Origin: Aplysia californica
Taxonomy: Eukaryota > Mollusca > Gastropoda > Aplysiida > Aplysiidae
Length of the DNA stretch: 25,632 nt
Direction: 5' to 3'
Assembly (NCBI RefSeq): GCF_000002075.1
Contig: NW_004797287.1
Location: forward strand, 238,593-264,224
Made by a program: the position numbers and the translations under genes. This document shows, in pieces, positions 1 through 10,980 of the stretch (position 1 is its first letter; each line of letters begins with the position of its first letter). The notes under the pieces were generated by a model that was not told where the DNA came from, made no database searches, and saw nothing but the letters and a program-made list of their open reading frames with translations.

Positions 1-25
1 CACTACTCACAAAGTGTTGTCCTGA

Positions 26-235
26 CCGGCGTCTAGCTTTGCGACTGGGCGCTTTACCATCTCTCCGCAAACGACGTGAGTTCGATTCCAGTGTGGGGAT
101 AGTTTTTATTGAGTACCTGTATTTGAGCAGGGATGTTGTTTTGTATCCTTCTCAGCCTAGGTTGGCCCTGACTGACAGGGTCGTAGTACCACACCTCCTA
201 AATGATCTAAAATTGTGTCAATGGGGGCTTAAATA
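26..235 (+). mobile_element. Degenerate tRNA-derived SINE
   Basis: The segment from about 26 to 97 resembles a tRNA head. A weak A-box-like TAGCTTTGCGACTGG begins near 33, and a good B box, GAGTTCGATTCCA, lies at about 79-91, spaced as in a tRNA. It is followed by about 140 bp without a tRNA fold, ending in an A-rich tail (cttaaataaaac). No clear target-site duplication is seen. The 5' boundary is approximate. Confidence 0.5.
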
Positions 236-1605
236 AAACTCTTACACCTGACTATATTCTTTAACCAATCTGTGCGAAATCGTCATTTTCTCTCCAGCTG
301 AGGCTCACTGACAACTGACTGAGCCTCTGAGTAGTCTGAGACTGCACTGTAGTATAAGTATAAGAGGCTGCTTGTATGGGCGCAAGTGTGAGTGTTAAAA
401 AAAAGTTTTAGTTAGTTTTACGGCACTTGCAATTCAGTAAGGTCATACATATATAGAAGTGCCGAAGATTAGAGGTGTTACAAGAGAGTAACAAACGCGA
501 AAAAGGAGGAGGGGAGATGATGTCGATAGATGTTTGAGTTTGATAAGAAAGAAAGAGCGAACCACACCAGAACACTCGCCAACCACCCACAAGTGTGAGA
601 GTGTATATTAGCTTATATTATGTCTCTCAATGATAAACTCAAAGAGTAACGTGGATGGATGGACAACATTGAAACATGAACTGGCCTGGGTAAAGCAGAA
701 TGTGCAACGGCACTTTGCGACCGTAAAAGATGGAGGGTCATTACACGTCAACCCCTCTGAGTCGAAGATGACACCTCCAGAAATGATAAGCTAAATATTG
801 CTGGTCTGAATGTTTCCTTTGTCGTGCTGCGCTGAGGGGATAAATGTTAGACTCGATAACGATGCAATGATAAACAACATTTTTAATAGCGCACATCCTC
901 TTTTAATAGGACACTCTGTACGCTTACTCATAAGACTTACTTGGAACGTTTGCTTCACAAAATGAAGTGAGACTACACACATTGTCAGCAGTAGGACTAT
1001 TTATTTTCATTAAATATTTTTTTTGTCATGGCAAGAGGTCAAGTAAAAAGAATAATTACGTTCAGCTCCCACTCAACACTCCTCTGGTCAAAATCAAAGC
1101 TCGTTCCATCATCAGAGCTCATGGCAGGGACGAATTCTCTCATTCCATCGTACAATAAAAAGTGTTGCTATACAGCTGCTAGCAAAAACAGAGTCTGGCT
1201 CCACCTTCAAATAATATTAATAATAATCAAATATATACCTACAAAACTTCCAAAAAATGGAGTCCGTTTTAACAGAACTCTGTGGGACCGCCGGATTTTC
1301 TTTGGTTTTGCCGAGTTTTCAGTTTAGAGAGATTGCTCAAACAGAAGCACACAAAACCAGGGAGTTTTTCGTTTTGTTTTCGATTTATCGCTGTTCACAT
1401 ATTAACCGTGTACGGCCTAATTAAGCAGAGTCCACTGTATTTGTGTTTTGTGGAGGTAAGACATTATTAAAGTTGTACAATAAAGGAAAAAAAGAGAAGA
1501 TATTGGCTTCGGAGTTCCGAAACTTTCTTTTCACTCTTTCACACGCCGACTATGACAGGCTTGAAAGAGCCGTGTAGGGCATTGCAGCGTTTTCTGTCGC
1601 CCCTT
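236..1605. other. No gene seen
   Basis: This is AT-rich sequence with only short ORFs (up to 99 codons, plus strand, 1028-1327) that show no domain, signal peptide or repeat pattern. A few splice-site-like words occur singly. I see nothing supportable. Confidence 0.5.
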
Positions 1606-1621
1606 CCCCCCCCCCCCCCCC
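1606..1621. repeat. Poly-C run
   Basis: A run of C residues directly follows CGCCCCTT. The length may be unreliable in the assembly. Confidence 0.85.
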
Positions 1622-2801
1622 ATTCCGAAGCTGGATTAAAGTATACTTTGTAAATTACGCGTATCTTCTAAAAACGTTATTGTTGTATAACTTTCGTAAA
1701 AAATAAAGTTGGTTAGTCGTTAGCCTTATGAATCTCGCAAATAAGCTACCTGATAATGAAATATATTTTAGTGTTCAAAGCTACGGATTGAGTTTGATAA
1801 TTTCAAACTGTATGCCATCCCCCGTGTAACAAACGTTTACTCTTTCTATCTATCTCTATGTCTTGACCTTTCATTGTTTTATAATTTTCTCAGTTTTATA
1901 TTTCAATCATGTGTACTCTTGGAAGAAAGTGCACCCCGCCCATCCTCCATGTTCGGTGAGTTTTTCATTGGCATCTAGAGAACAAGTGCAAACAATTCAT
2001 TTAAAAAGCCAACAAACCTCCACACTGGAAGTTATCTTTCAATACAAAATTTTTAATGCCACTAATTCAGTTAATTTTTGTAGCTGAGCCATGACCGTGG
2101 TCACAGTTGAGTGAGGCTGAACTTGAGACAATTTTACAGGCAATATTATATACTGATAACACATTACAAGTCAAGCTTCACTGTAGCAGAGTTGCGAGGT
2201 ACACCAGAAAGAGTTTTTTTTCTGCACTGATGAAAAGATTAGCAGCGTTAATGCTGGCAACTCAGAAGCCCCCAGCTCGTGTTTTTCCTTCATTCTTATA
2301 GCCTACTTATACCCTGGCCATAGAGGCAAGGAATCTTCTAGAGGCGACTCTTCAGTATTGAAACATTGCGTTGTGTTGGCACATCGTGTGCTTCTGCCCG
2401 GCATAGACGTAGTAGTAAAACTTCTCAGTGCCTTGCAAACTCCGGTGAATGTTATGTCTCTCTACGAATAAGATTATATATAGAATCTGACGTATGTATT
2501 CATTCGAACAATTTCATACAGTATGTACAGTTAAGGTAAAACAGACAGAAAATTTGAGACTTCAAAACAAGTCAAGAAGTTTAGAAATCCAAAACTGAAG
2601 TAGGTGATGTGTAAAGTGTGTGTCAAGAGTTCAAAAAATAGATATAGCTATTACTGGTAAAGTGACTAGGGGGGGAATAGTCAAGTAAAAATAATGTATG
2701 TTTCATAATAGCTTAAAATAACAACAACAAAGAATAAATAATATGTATACCGGTAAATTAAATCGCATGTCAAGTGATGATAGCGACTTCCTGGACTCAA
2801 A

Positions 2802-2803
<2 letters not shown>
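1622..2803. other. No gene seen
   Basis: Unique AT-rich DNA. Short plus-strand ORFs at 1863-2087 and 2107-2301 lack recognisable features. Confidence 0.5.

Positions 2804-2841
<38 letters not shown>
2804..2841. repeat. (CT)n microsatellite
   Basis: About 19 perfect CT units, followed by the pyrimidine-rich tail ccctcccctccc. Confidence 0.95.
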
Positions 2842-2842
<1 letters not shown>

Positions 2843-4353
2843 CTCCCCTCCCTATATCTCTCTGGGCGTTAATTTCTCTCCCTACACCCCTATTTTCTCT
2901 TTCAGGTCACCTGAATTATTTTGTGCTATAGTGATCATGTGCATTAACTCTATACAAAGTCATATAAATTGTTTGTGAACCCTTGATCACACTGTCTTTG
3001 AGGAGCACATTGTTGAGTTGTATTACATTATAATTATACGAAATGCAAGCTTGACAAATTTAGTTGAAGCATGATATTATTGATATCTTCAACTGATAAA
3101 TACCAACATGATCTAGATGATCTATGTGAATTGAAGAAGCGAACCTAAATGTAGAATTTCTTATGTGAAAGTTAGGTAGAGGATCAAGTTTTACAGGAAC
3201 GTCTGACCAAATCTCTACAAAAGGCTCATAGATCATGAATAAGGCCAGTTTTGAAAGTCAAGTAGATGAAACTTTTCATTAAGGAAGTAAGTCTAGATAA
3301 ATTTTCTTTTTCTTTTTTTCTCTCAGCATTTGTGACAATATACATGTATAGAGACCTGATATAATCGGAGTTTATGATCTATTCACTATTTTAGAGCAAA
3401 AATTCATCACCACTCTGAGCATTTCCTTGCAAGGTTTTTAGTTCAAATAGTCTAACTTATAATGTACTTATACTTATTATAAGACGCATCATTCGATAAA
3501 TGTGCATTTTGAAATAATTCGTTATCAGCTGATAGAATATTCATTTACAGTACTACGCCTTGAAATTGAGACACATCGTGTATTGTCAAAGAAGCGAAGC
3601 TTTACCTTGGACCTTTTCTCATAATATTATAATTATTATGGTAATGAAAAATACGTGCTGGATTTGACTAGAATTTTTTCATCACTTGAAGATCATCCTT
3701 ATATCTTTCATTGGTAATGGCACACACAGAACGTATATTTCCTGAAACCACAAGATCGACTACGGCTTTCTGTGTGGCAATAACAGTCCCGCCTGATTGG
3801 CTACGGCAACGACAGCACTAGGGGCACTTAGTAAATCAAACAGTAGTCAAAGACAGTGGCGTTTAGCCTTATGATTGCAGTGTGTGGGTGGGTGGGTTGA
3901 TTACCTCATTTAGCGGTGTTATTTAGACCAAAGAATTTTGCGGTGGTAAAGATTGACAAGTAAGTAGAGCAGTAAGTGACCACCAGACAAGACTATTTTC
4001 AAAACATCAGGGAGGCCAGCCCTCCTCCCCCCCCCCCTAAAAAATAAAACCACCAAAACATTTTAAATATGGCCAACGACAACATCAAGTCTGTAAAAAT
4101 GCAGAAGACAAGAAATATAGCGTAAGACTATGATCAACTAAGCCAGATGTTAACGGACAGGCAGTAGACTGGCAACTAAACCAGAAACATTACAGTGAAC
4201 CAGAACTAAAGCTGGAGCAAGAAATCTTTCTTGGCGGCTGCCCTTTCTCTGATTTAAACTTTCGAGTTAAAAAGAATCTAGCAATTGCAAATATTCCTTC
4301 CCTTTCAGACATTCAGATCTTCTTTCTATATATTTATTATGGAACAGTAGTAA
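2842..4353. other. No gene seen
   Basis: AT-rich, apparently unique. The stretch around 3745-3830 is slightly richer in G+C and has an inverted CCAAT box (gattggct, near 3795), but no transcript evidence accompanies it. A C-rich run lies at about 4020-4038. Confidence 0.45.
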
Positions 4354-4393
4354 CAGCCTACCAGTTGAAATTCCAGCCTACCAGTTGAAGTTC
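4354..4393. repeat. Two tandem 20-bp units
   Basis: CAGCCTACCAGTTGAAATTC at 4354-4373 is followed immediately by the same unit with one difference (G for A at the 17th base). This is a small recent duplication. Confidence 0.85.
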
Positions 4394-4870
4394 CTATCTG
4401 CATGTACGTAGTTGAAAATCAGAACCAACAATGGTCAGAAACAAATATAGAAAAACAGCAGGTGGCCTGCCAGTACTAATCATTAAAATTTAGACAGCTG
4501 TGCATCCCTGACGAGCACTGAACTGACAGTAGAGATATTGGTGGCATATTTGTGTATGCTCAATGTACTACAATATCATGGAAACGTGAGTTGAGATCAA
4601 GGACACTAGAACAACTTTGGTTTACAAACTAATAAAAAAAAAACCCCAACAACAACAAAAAATGTATTTAAAAAACCTAAAGTCACCTCCCCCCCGCAAA
4701 AAAATTTTAAAAATAAAAAATTGCGGAGTAAGTCTGTCAGTTATTTGGCTAAGTGAATTTTAGAGAGAGAAAAGTACAGAAGGCCATCACCAGACAAGAG
4801 ACAAGGCTACAGTGATTAGTAGCCGGTTAGGAAGCTGACGGGAGGTGAAGCTGATGAAAAAGCGGGATGA

Positions 4871-4871
<1 letters not shown>
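4394..4871. other. No gene seen
   Basis: A-rich unique sequence with homopolymer runs of A and C near 4632-4720. Confidence 0.5.
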
Positions 4872-4907
<36 letters not shown>

Positions 4908-5119
4908 AGAATGTGTGTGTGTGTGTGTGAGAGAATGTGTGAGTGTGAGATTGTGTGTATGTGTATGTGTGTGTGATTGTGTGTTTGTTGTGACTGTGTG
5001 AGATTGTGTGTGTGCGTGTGTGTGATTGAGTGTGTGTGTTTGAGATTGTGTGTGTGTGCGTGTGTGTGTTGTGTGTGTGTGTGTGTGTGTGTGTGTTCGT
5101 GTGTGTTTGTGTATGTGTT
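4872..5119. repeat. (GT)n imperfect microsatellite
   Basis: About 250 bp of GT units interrupted by GAGA, GATT and GTTT. The overlapping His/Thr-rich and Cys/Val-rich ORFs in all frames are products of the repeat, not genes. Confidence 0.95.
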
Positions 5120-5450
5120 CTTGCCTAGGAGCTCCCACACAAAACTGGGCACGCAATAAAATGACATAGAATAAAGTCAAAAATCTAAATTGAAGGCAAA
5201 AAGCTCAATGTAACGATATATAATAATAATGGTGAAGACATTACATTTAAACTCAGATAACAAAGGAATTTGCATTATTCTGCTACATTTTAGCTGCCTT
5301 TCCTCTGAGCAAGTATCGGCAAGGATTAAATAAATTTACTCATGGTTTCAAAAAATATATATATATATAGATCAAGACTAGAAACTTCACTACTGGCATC
5401 ATAACATTTTCTCGTGTTCCCAGAGTACAATTATGAACCTAATTATTTAA
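5120..5450. other. No gene seen
   Basis: AT-rich unique DNA with a short AT run near 5356-5368. Confidence 0.5.
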
Positions 5451-5687
5451 TTCCAAGTCTGTTCTGAAAACAGATGTACGTCCCACAAAAAATTTAGTTT
5501 GTGAAAAAGAAAAACACAGATCAAATCCTTCAAAAAAAGTTATTTGTTTGGAGACAGCATAAAATAATTCCTCAAGTCTGTTCTGAAATAGATGTGTGTA
5601 CTACACTACAAAACGTTTTGCTTGTGCAAAAACATTGATCCTATCCTTCACAAAAGTAATTGGTTTGGAGCAAGTATAAAAATAATT
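5451..5687. repeat. Diverged 119-bp tandem duplication
   Basis: Copy 1 (5451-5569) and copy 2 (5570-5687) align along their length. Shared words are AAGTCTGTTCTGAAA (5455 and 5574), followed by AGATGT and, near the end, ATCCTTCA...AGT.ATT.GTTTGGAG. Divergence is substantial, so the duplication is old. Confidence 0.75.
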
Positions 5688-7174
5688 TGTCATGTGTGGA
5701 AACGAGATGAGCTTGTGCACCCATATTGACCGCAGAGTTGAATGTGGTACCAACGTTCCAGATACAGAATTATGAAAGGAAAAAAAGTGCAAATGTCTAA
5801 AACCTTTCTAGGACTCAGTCTCCAAGACAGCTGCTTTCCGTCTGTTCATAACTGCCACAAGACAAGGAAAAAACCCCAAAACTCTCAGATATTAATATTA
5901 TCTTGTGGTAGCGAACAAAGGGAGAGCAATATCTAGAAGTAAGTAGTTAGACGTCCAAAAACCGCTACAGGCAATGAATATATGTCTCAGGGGATGTAGC
6001 TCAAAGCCCGACACCAGCAACAGATGCAAACACACACACGTACACACAACACGAGACACAAGTACACAAGAGAAAAATAGAAAACATGGAAATCACCTCC
6101 ACCAAGATCAAGGGTCAGAAATGAAAGAAACTGTTTTATTTCATGATTGAAGGGAAAAGCAAACGCAGAGCAGCAATTTTGGCTGGAAATATTGGAGATG
6201 CTTTTCGCTGATTCTTGTTTCTGGAGTCTCAAATCTGGAAGCATGCATGCAGAGTTTTAGCATTACATATCACCAAATGCCCATGTCACATTAGAGGGTC
6301 ACATTGAGAGTTGTAAAAACAGACTACAAAAAGAAACAAAAGCATGGAATGAAATAGGAATCTTCATGCATACATTTCTCTGTCACCAAAATCATGTGAG
6401 TGTCAGCTGCATATTTCATGGTTATTTTGTGCACATATATGTGTGTGTGTTTGCACAAGCGCAAACATGAACAAGAAAGAGAAAAAGAGAGAAAGGCAGA
6501 GAGATTAAACAAAGGGCAATTGTTTCAACCCTTGTTTGTGGTAACAGCATTGCTAGTCTAAACACAACACTATATTTCTATACACTTACGACGTCGGTGA
6601 GCCTGTTCTGAATAAGTATAGTTCACATTTGTTGAAGATCTAATATCTCTCAAACAGTGGTGGAACTGCGTTCGAGGCACATGATTAAAGTGTTGAATTT
6701 GACCAACATTGTGTTATGGTTATAATAGGTGAAAGCCATTAAGCGGAACAAGATTTGACGCTGAAAATACGTACCCACAAAAAAAGGGAATGGCCACAAA
6801 GAAGAACTAATTTTCCCCACAGCCAAACAAAAGCATTTGCAGATCCTACTTAAGATTTTCATTATAATAACTGCAATAGGACATATTACATATATCATGA
6901 AGTTATTTGCTTAGAGATGACTACTTACCTGAACGGGCATATGGTCAGTTTATACTTTCTTTTCCAAAGCTGAATGAAAATTACATTGCTTTTCCTCAAT
7001 GATTTATAAACCCCCCCCCCAAAAAAAAACAAACAAAGAGAGTCTACTTTTGTCACATAAAAAACTGAGAGCACAATGCCTTGCCAACAATGAGAACTAG
7101 TAGTTCATGGTGGTCACAGCATTTTTCCAGCTATCTTCAGTATCCAATTATTGCGCTTCTCGTACAGTTGTGTT
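5688..7174. other. No gene seen; isolated splice-like pair on minus strand
   Basis: AT-rich with short ORFs only. On the minus strand, 6929-6969 is bounded by attttcattcag and a perfect CAG|GTAAGTAG donor. That is compatible with a 41-nt exon but is not supported by any coding homology. Short AC/GT tracts lie near 6027-6062 and 6438-6450. Confidence 0.4.
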
Positions 7175-7260
7175 CATGTTGGTTACTTTGTGTAAAACTC
7201 TGCCATATGCCACTTGGAAAAGAAATATATGCACGAGTCTTACACAAAGCAGTTGATATG
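7175..7260 (+). ncRNA. MicroRNA-precursor-like hairpin, copy 1
   Basis: The arms at 7175-7208 and 7227-7260 pair over 34 positions without bulges: 24 Watson-Crick, 5 G:U and 5 mismatches. The loop is 18 nt (7209-7226). The best-paired part is ctttgtgtaa against ttacacaaag. Three neighbouring mismatches at 7201-7203 against 7232-7234 make one internal loop. The 3' arm GAGTCTTACACAAAGCAG and the following TTGATAT match copy 2 at 12991-13015 with two differences in 25 nt. The order of arms and loop is the same, so the two look like paralogues 5.7 kb apart on the same strand. A short plus-strand ORF crosses the hairpin but shows no protein signature. An inverted-repeat transposon remnant is the main alternative. 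Confidence 0.52.
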
Positions 7261-10200
7261 TTCTTAGAACAAAAAAACCTACAAAATGTTTCAATATTAA
7301 ACTTCAACAAATGAAGCCACTAAATGCATTATTGCAGCTCATTCAAGTTTACAGCAAAATAATATCTAATTTCTACTTCTATTTCTATACACTTGACACA
7401 TCCTTTCGTAATGAAGACTTCTACTAATAGAACCTTGTAATTTTTCTGTACCAGTAGAACAAATGCACAAAAAAAGAAATTTCATTGTTTGCAGAAATAT
7501 CGTCTACACTGTTCACAAATCACCCATGTTTCAGTCACACTATAAATAATTCAGATAATTATAATAAACAGGAGCAGCTGATCAATATGAAGAAATACAT
7601 TGATTTTGACTGATGAAGAAGGATGAGACAGTATTTGACTATATTCTCACACTATCTGCACAATAAAAAGCATAAAGTTCATATTGCATTGAGAGAAATG
7701 AAAGAAAAAGCATAAATATATCATATAAAGTGTTCATCTACATTTAAAGATGAAAGTCACATAAAATTTAGAAAATCCATGAGTTTTCAACTACTGAAAG
7801 GCATGGCTTGAACGAGATGTACACATATGGATATTATCCATAGAGATAAAAGAAACATTCCTTCCTTTAATCGGAGTTATTATAATAGCATAAAGAAAAA
7901 AAAACCAAGATACATTTTTTCAAGACACTATGGAAAAGTTACAGAATGCCTGAGACAATTATCTTATTCCCACCATTGACTAACAAGTTCAACCAGATGA
8001 ACAAAAGCAAAGTGGAGACTGTGACTGAACATTTCTGCTCAACACTTGAGAACACTGGCTAAAAGAAATCGAAGCTCTTCAAGCTGAAAAGTACAACTTA
8101 TTGGCCTATTGCGGCCTGTACTCCTTGATTAGTCATATATCAGTTATCCATTTTTAGGGAGTCACTGAAAGGCAAGTGTTGTTCCAGCACCTTACTGACC
8201 TTACATGAAGCAGCCAGCTATCAGACCTGGTTGTGTCAACATCTTCCCGCTGTTTGTAAATCTTATAGCAATTGAATAGTATTTTTCTTTTCAAGATCAG
8301 CTATCAACATATTGGCTAATATCCATAACATTCCAAGGCAAAGTGTCTTAACTCTTTCTTTGCCAAGAATCATCACAGTGTCTAATTATCAGGAATAAAG
8401 AAACGCAGTGATATTTCAGTATATGGTACGAAAAGATTTAAAGAAATCAGCCCTCTTATACTACGACATCTCCGTCTAGTCTACTTGAAGTGTAAATGCC
8501 ATCATTCAATAAATATCAAAATCCACATTTTCTATACATGTGTTTAGAGGAAAACATGCTAAATTATGATAAACCTTTAATGTACAACATACTCCTTGAT
8601 AGCAGAATTGATCTTTCTAGTACAACTGCGCCAACATAGACAGAAAAACTATTGTAAAACTTGTCTAGTCACAACCAAGGTGACACTTCAGCATAGACTT
8701 ACACCATCTGTGTCTCAGACTGCATACTCCGAACTCATCCTGGGAATTGTCGGCGGCGCGTCAGCGAGCCCAAATACGTTGTAATTATTTAATGTAGAGC
8801 TTTGAAACATTTTGAGTCTTGCTGCTTAAAACACATAATGCTTACTAATCTTACGGATTCATTTTCCTAGTGGTTTACTTTTAAATCATCAAAAAAAAAT
8901 TATTACAACTCTTTTTCTGACTCTTAACATAATGTCTTTCTATCAAATTTGTTGAAAAGAAATTGAAAATCATTCTAAAAGAAAAGAGTACTTTATAAGC
9001 AAAGTCCATGAAATAACTTAAAATTCCTGTTGGCTATTTTCATAGTTTTCATTGCAATTTTCCTTCATAGTCTAATGAAGCTCTTGATGGTTTTTGACAG
9101 GCTTAAATATTTGAGACAACTAGTGACCTACTGGCAAATAAAAGAGTGACAAAAGTGTCCCCACAAAATCTGATCACATTGCATACTCTATCAAATCACA
9201 ATACAGCATGATTTAAAATTAGATACACATCTTATGGACAGTTTGAAGATATTGTCAGATCAAAAGTTTACGTTAAACACATCATAAATTCTACTGCTTA
9301 AAATGAGGGTATTACCCTGAAATATAGCAATGACTAGATTAAACAGTTGATACAGAAGACATATTTAAGGCATTATACAACATTTATAAATTCATAATCT
9401 AAAACACAAATGAAGATCAATATTTACAAATAATGAACTATATTTTTTGCATTCTACCTCACACAGGATTAGGCTTCTAATTCTGTTAGGGTAAAAACAA
9501 TTTTCAAAAATGATGTGACAGATTAGGCCAACTTCTTAGCTACACATAATAATAGCCTTTGCTATTTTTATGTACTCACTGTCATCTTTAGCAGTTGTCA
9601 TCTAAAATTTCACCCCTCTACTCATCCCCCACCAAAAAAGAAAAAAAAGATATTTCAATCAACAAAGATCTAGAGGCAAAAAGGCTACAAGGTACATCTG
9701 AAAGGTTAACATTTTTGATCTGTCTCATCCACAGCTGAAGCACAATGAAGCACCAACAAGGACATTGGGATGTGAACCTCTGTTGCCAGGGTATGATCTA
9801 AGAGCGGTACTTCCAGACTAAAGCCATCAAGTCATGACACAGCCAAGCCTTACTTCCCTTCTCATAAAACAAATCTACAAATTAAAACTGTAGAAGCAAG
9901 CAAACCCCTCCCCTTCCCCCTTCCTATAACGCAAACACTAAAAACTTCCCAAAAGGGAAGAAAATGAAAACCTACTACAGTGATGTACACCTGTAACCTT
10001 TCCACATTGACCGGTTTGAAATAGCATCCGTGGCTCACAGTCAGAAGTAAAAAGCTCAACAATTTGAGAGAAAAAAATCTGAGACACATTTCACATGAGA
10101 TTATGAACATGTAATAATGATACATGACCCCCCACCCACCCAGAAAAAAAGCGTCAAGCAACACAGAATGAAAATGTATTGCATAAGAGCTGAGCACAAG

Positions 10201-10660
10201 TATACTTGCTCATGTTACATATATATTTTTGTTATAAGAAGCGGCAAATATGAGAATGTCAATGACCAATCATCCTGTCGGATGAAAACAAAAATAGCTT
10301 GCCTCCGCTGAGACAAGAACCTTCTAGAATCTAGGTATTGCAAATTAAGGACCAACAAACATTACATTAATATCTTTTTGAGCATATACAAAATTACTGT
10401 GAGATATGCGTAAAACCTTGTACAGTATAAGTAGCGAGGAAAACAAAGAACAGTAAAGTAGTGAGATAGCACTCAAGTAGTCTCAGAGTCCAAATCCAAA
10501 CTGAAATAGTTGGAAATTCAGCAGAAGAGATGAAAACTAATCTAGTAGTGATCTACACAGATGCTTAATCAGTTATATAATCTCTAATTAAAAAAAAAAG
10601 GCAGAAAGACTTCAGTGACCTGAAAGAAGTAAGAATAAACATAAAGGACTCATTACAATC
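7261..10660. other. No gene seen (3.4 kb)
   Basis: AT-rich intergenic-type DNA. The longest ORF (minus, 9862-10197, 111 codons) is hydrophobic but shows no family motif and no splice context. A G+C-rich patch lies at 8735-8770 (cggcggcgcgtcagc) without an associated gene. If the two hairpins share a primary transcript, this stretch would be inside it; that is inference. Confidence 0.45.
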
Positions 10661-10980
10661 TTAACCCTCCTAGTGTCGATGACTGATTAAATCGGCTGTT
10701 AGTTTCGTTCTGTGGCATTGCAGCCGATTTAATCAGCTGTGATTTGAGCCACTATTTCAGTTTGACTATCCAGTTTCTTATATAGCCTAACATTTCAATT
10801 CATTCACAAATGAGCTCTACTTCTTATTTAAATTCTTTCTTTCTGGAAATGTATACTTTTATGGCCTTTACTTGCTTGGTTTTCATGTTCTCAAGCATTT
10901 TCCAACATGCGAAGGAAAAATCATATTATTGTTTCCCCTGACATCGCAGGCTATTTGTTAGTCACACTTGGGAGGGTAAA
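10661..10980. mobile_element. piggyBac-type MITE (non-autonomous, about 320 bp)
   Basis: The left end TTAACCCTCCTAGTGTCGA and the right end (reverse complement) TTTACCCTCCCAAGTGTGA form imperfect terminal inverted repeats. TTAA and CCC at the tips are the piggyBac pattern; the right TTAA is altered to TTTA. A perfect 16-bp inverted repeat sits just inside the left end (10683-10698 against 10721-10736, CTGATTAAATCGGCTG). There is no transposase ORF. Assignment rests on end sequence only. Confidence 0.6.

Noticed and set aside
4787-5180. His-Thr-rich ORFs on the minus strand and a Cys-Val-rich one on the plus strand
   Set aside because: Products of the GT microsatellite.
9862-10197. 111-codon hydrophobic minus-strand ORF
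   Set aside because: No family motif, no splice or promoter context; A-rich DNA on the other strand naturally reads as Phe/Leu-rich sequence.
10683-10736. Perfect 16-bp inverted repeat as a third microRNA precursor
   Set aside because: The stem is shorter (about 16 bp), has no wobble pattern and lies inside a MITE-like element, so transposon structure explains it better.
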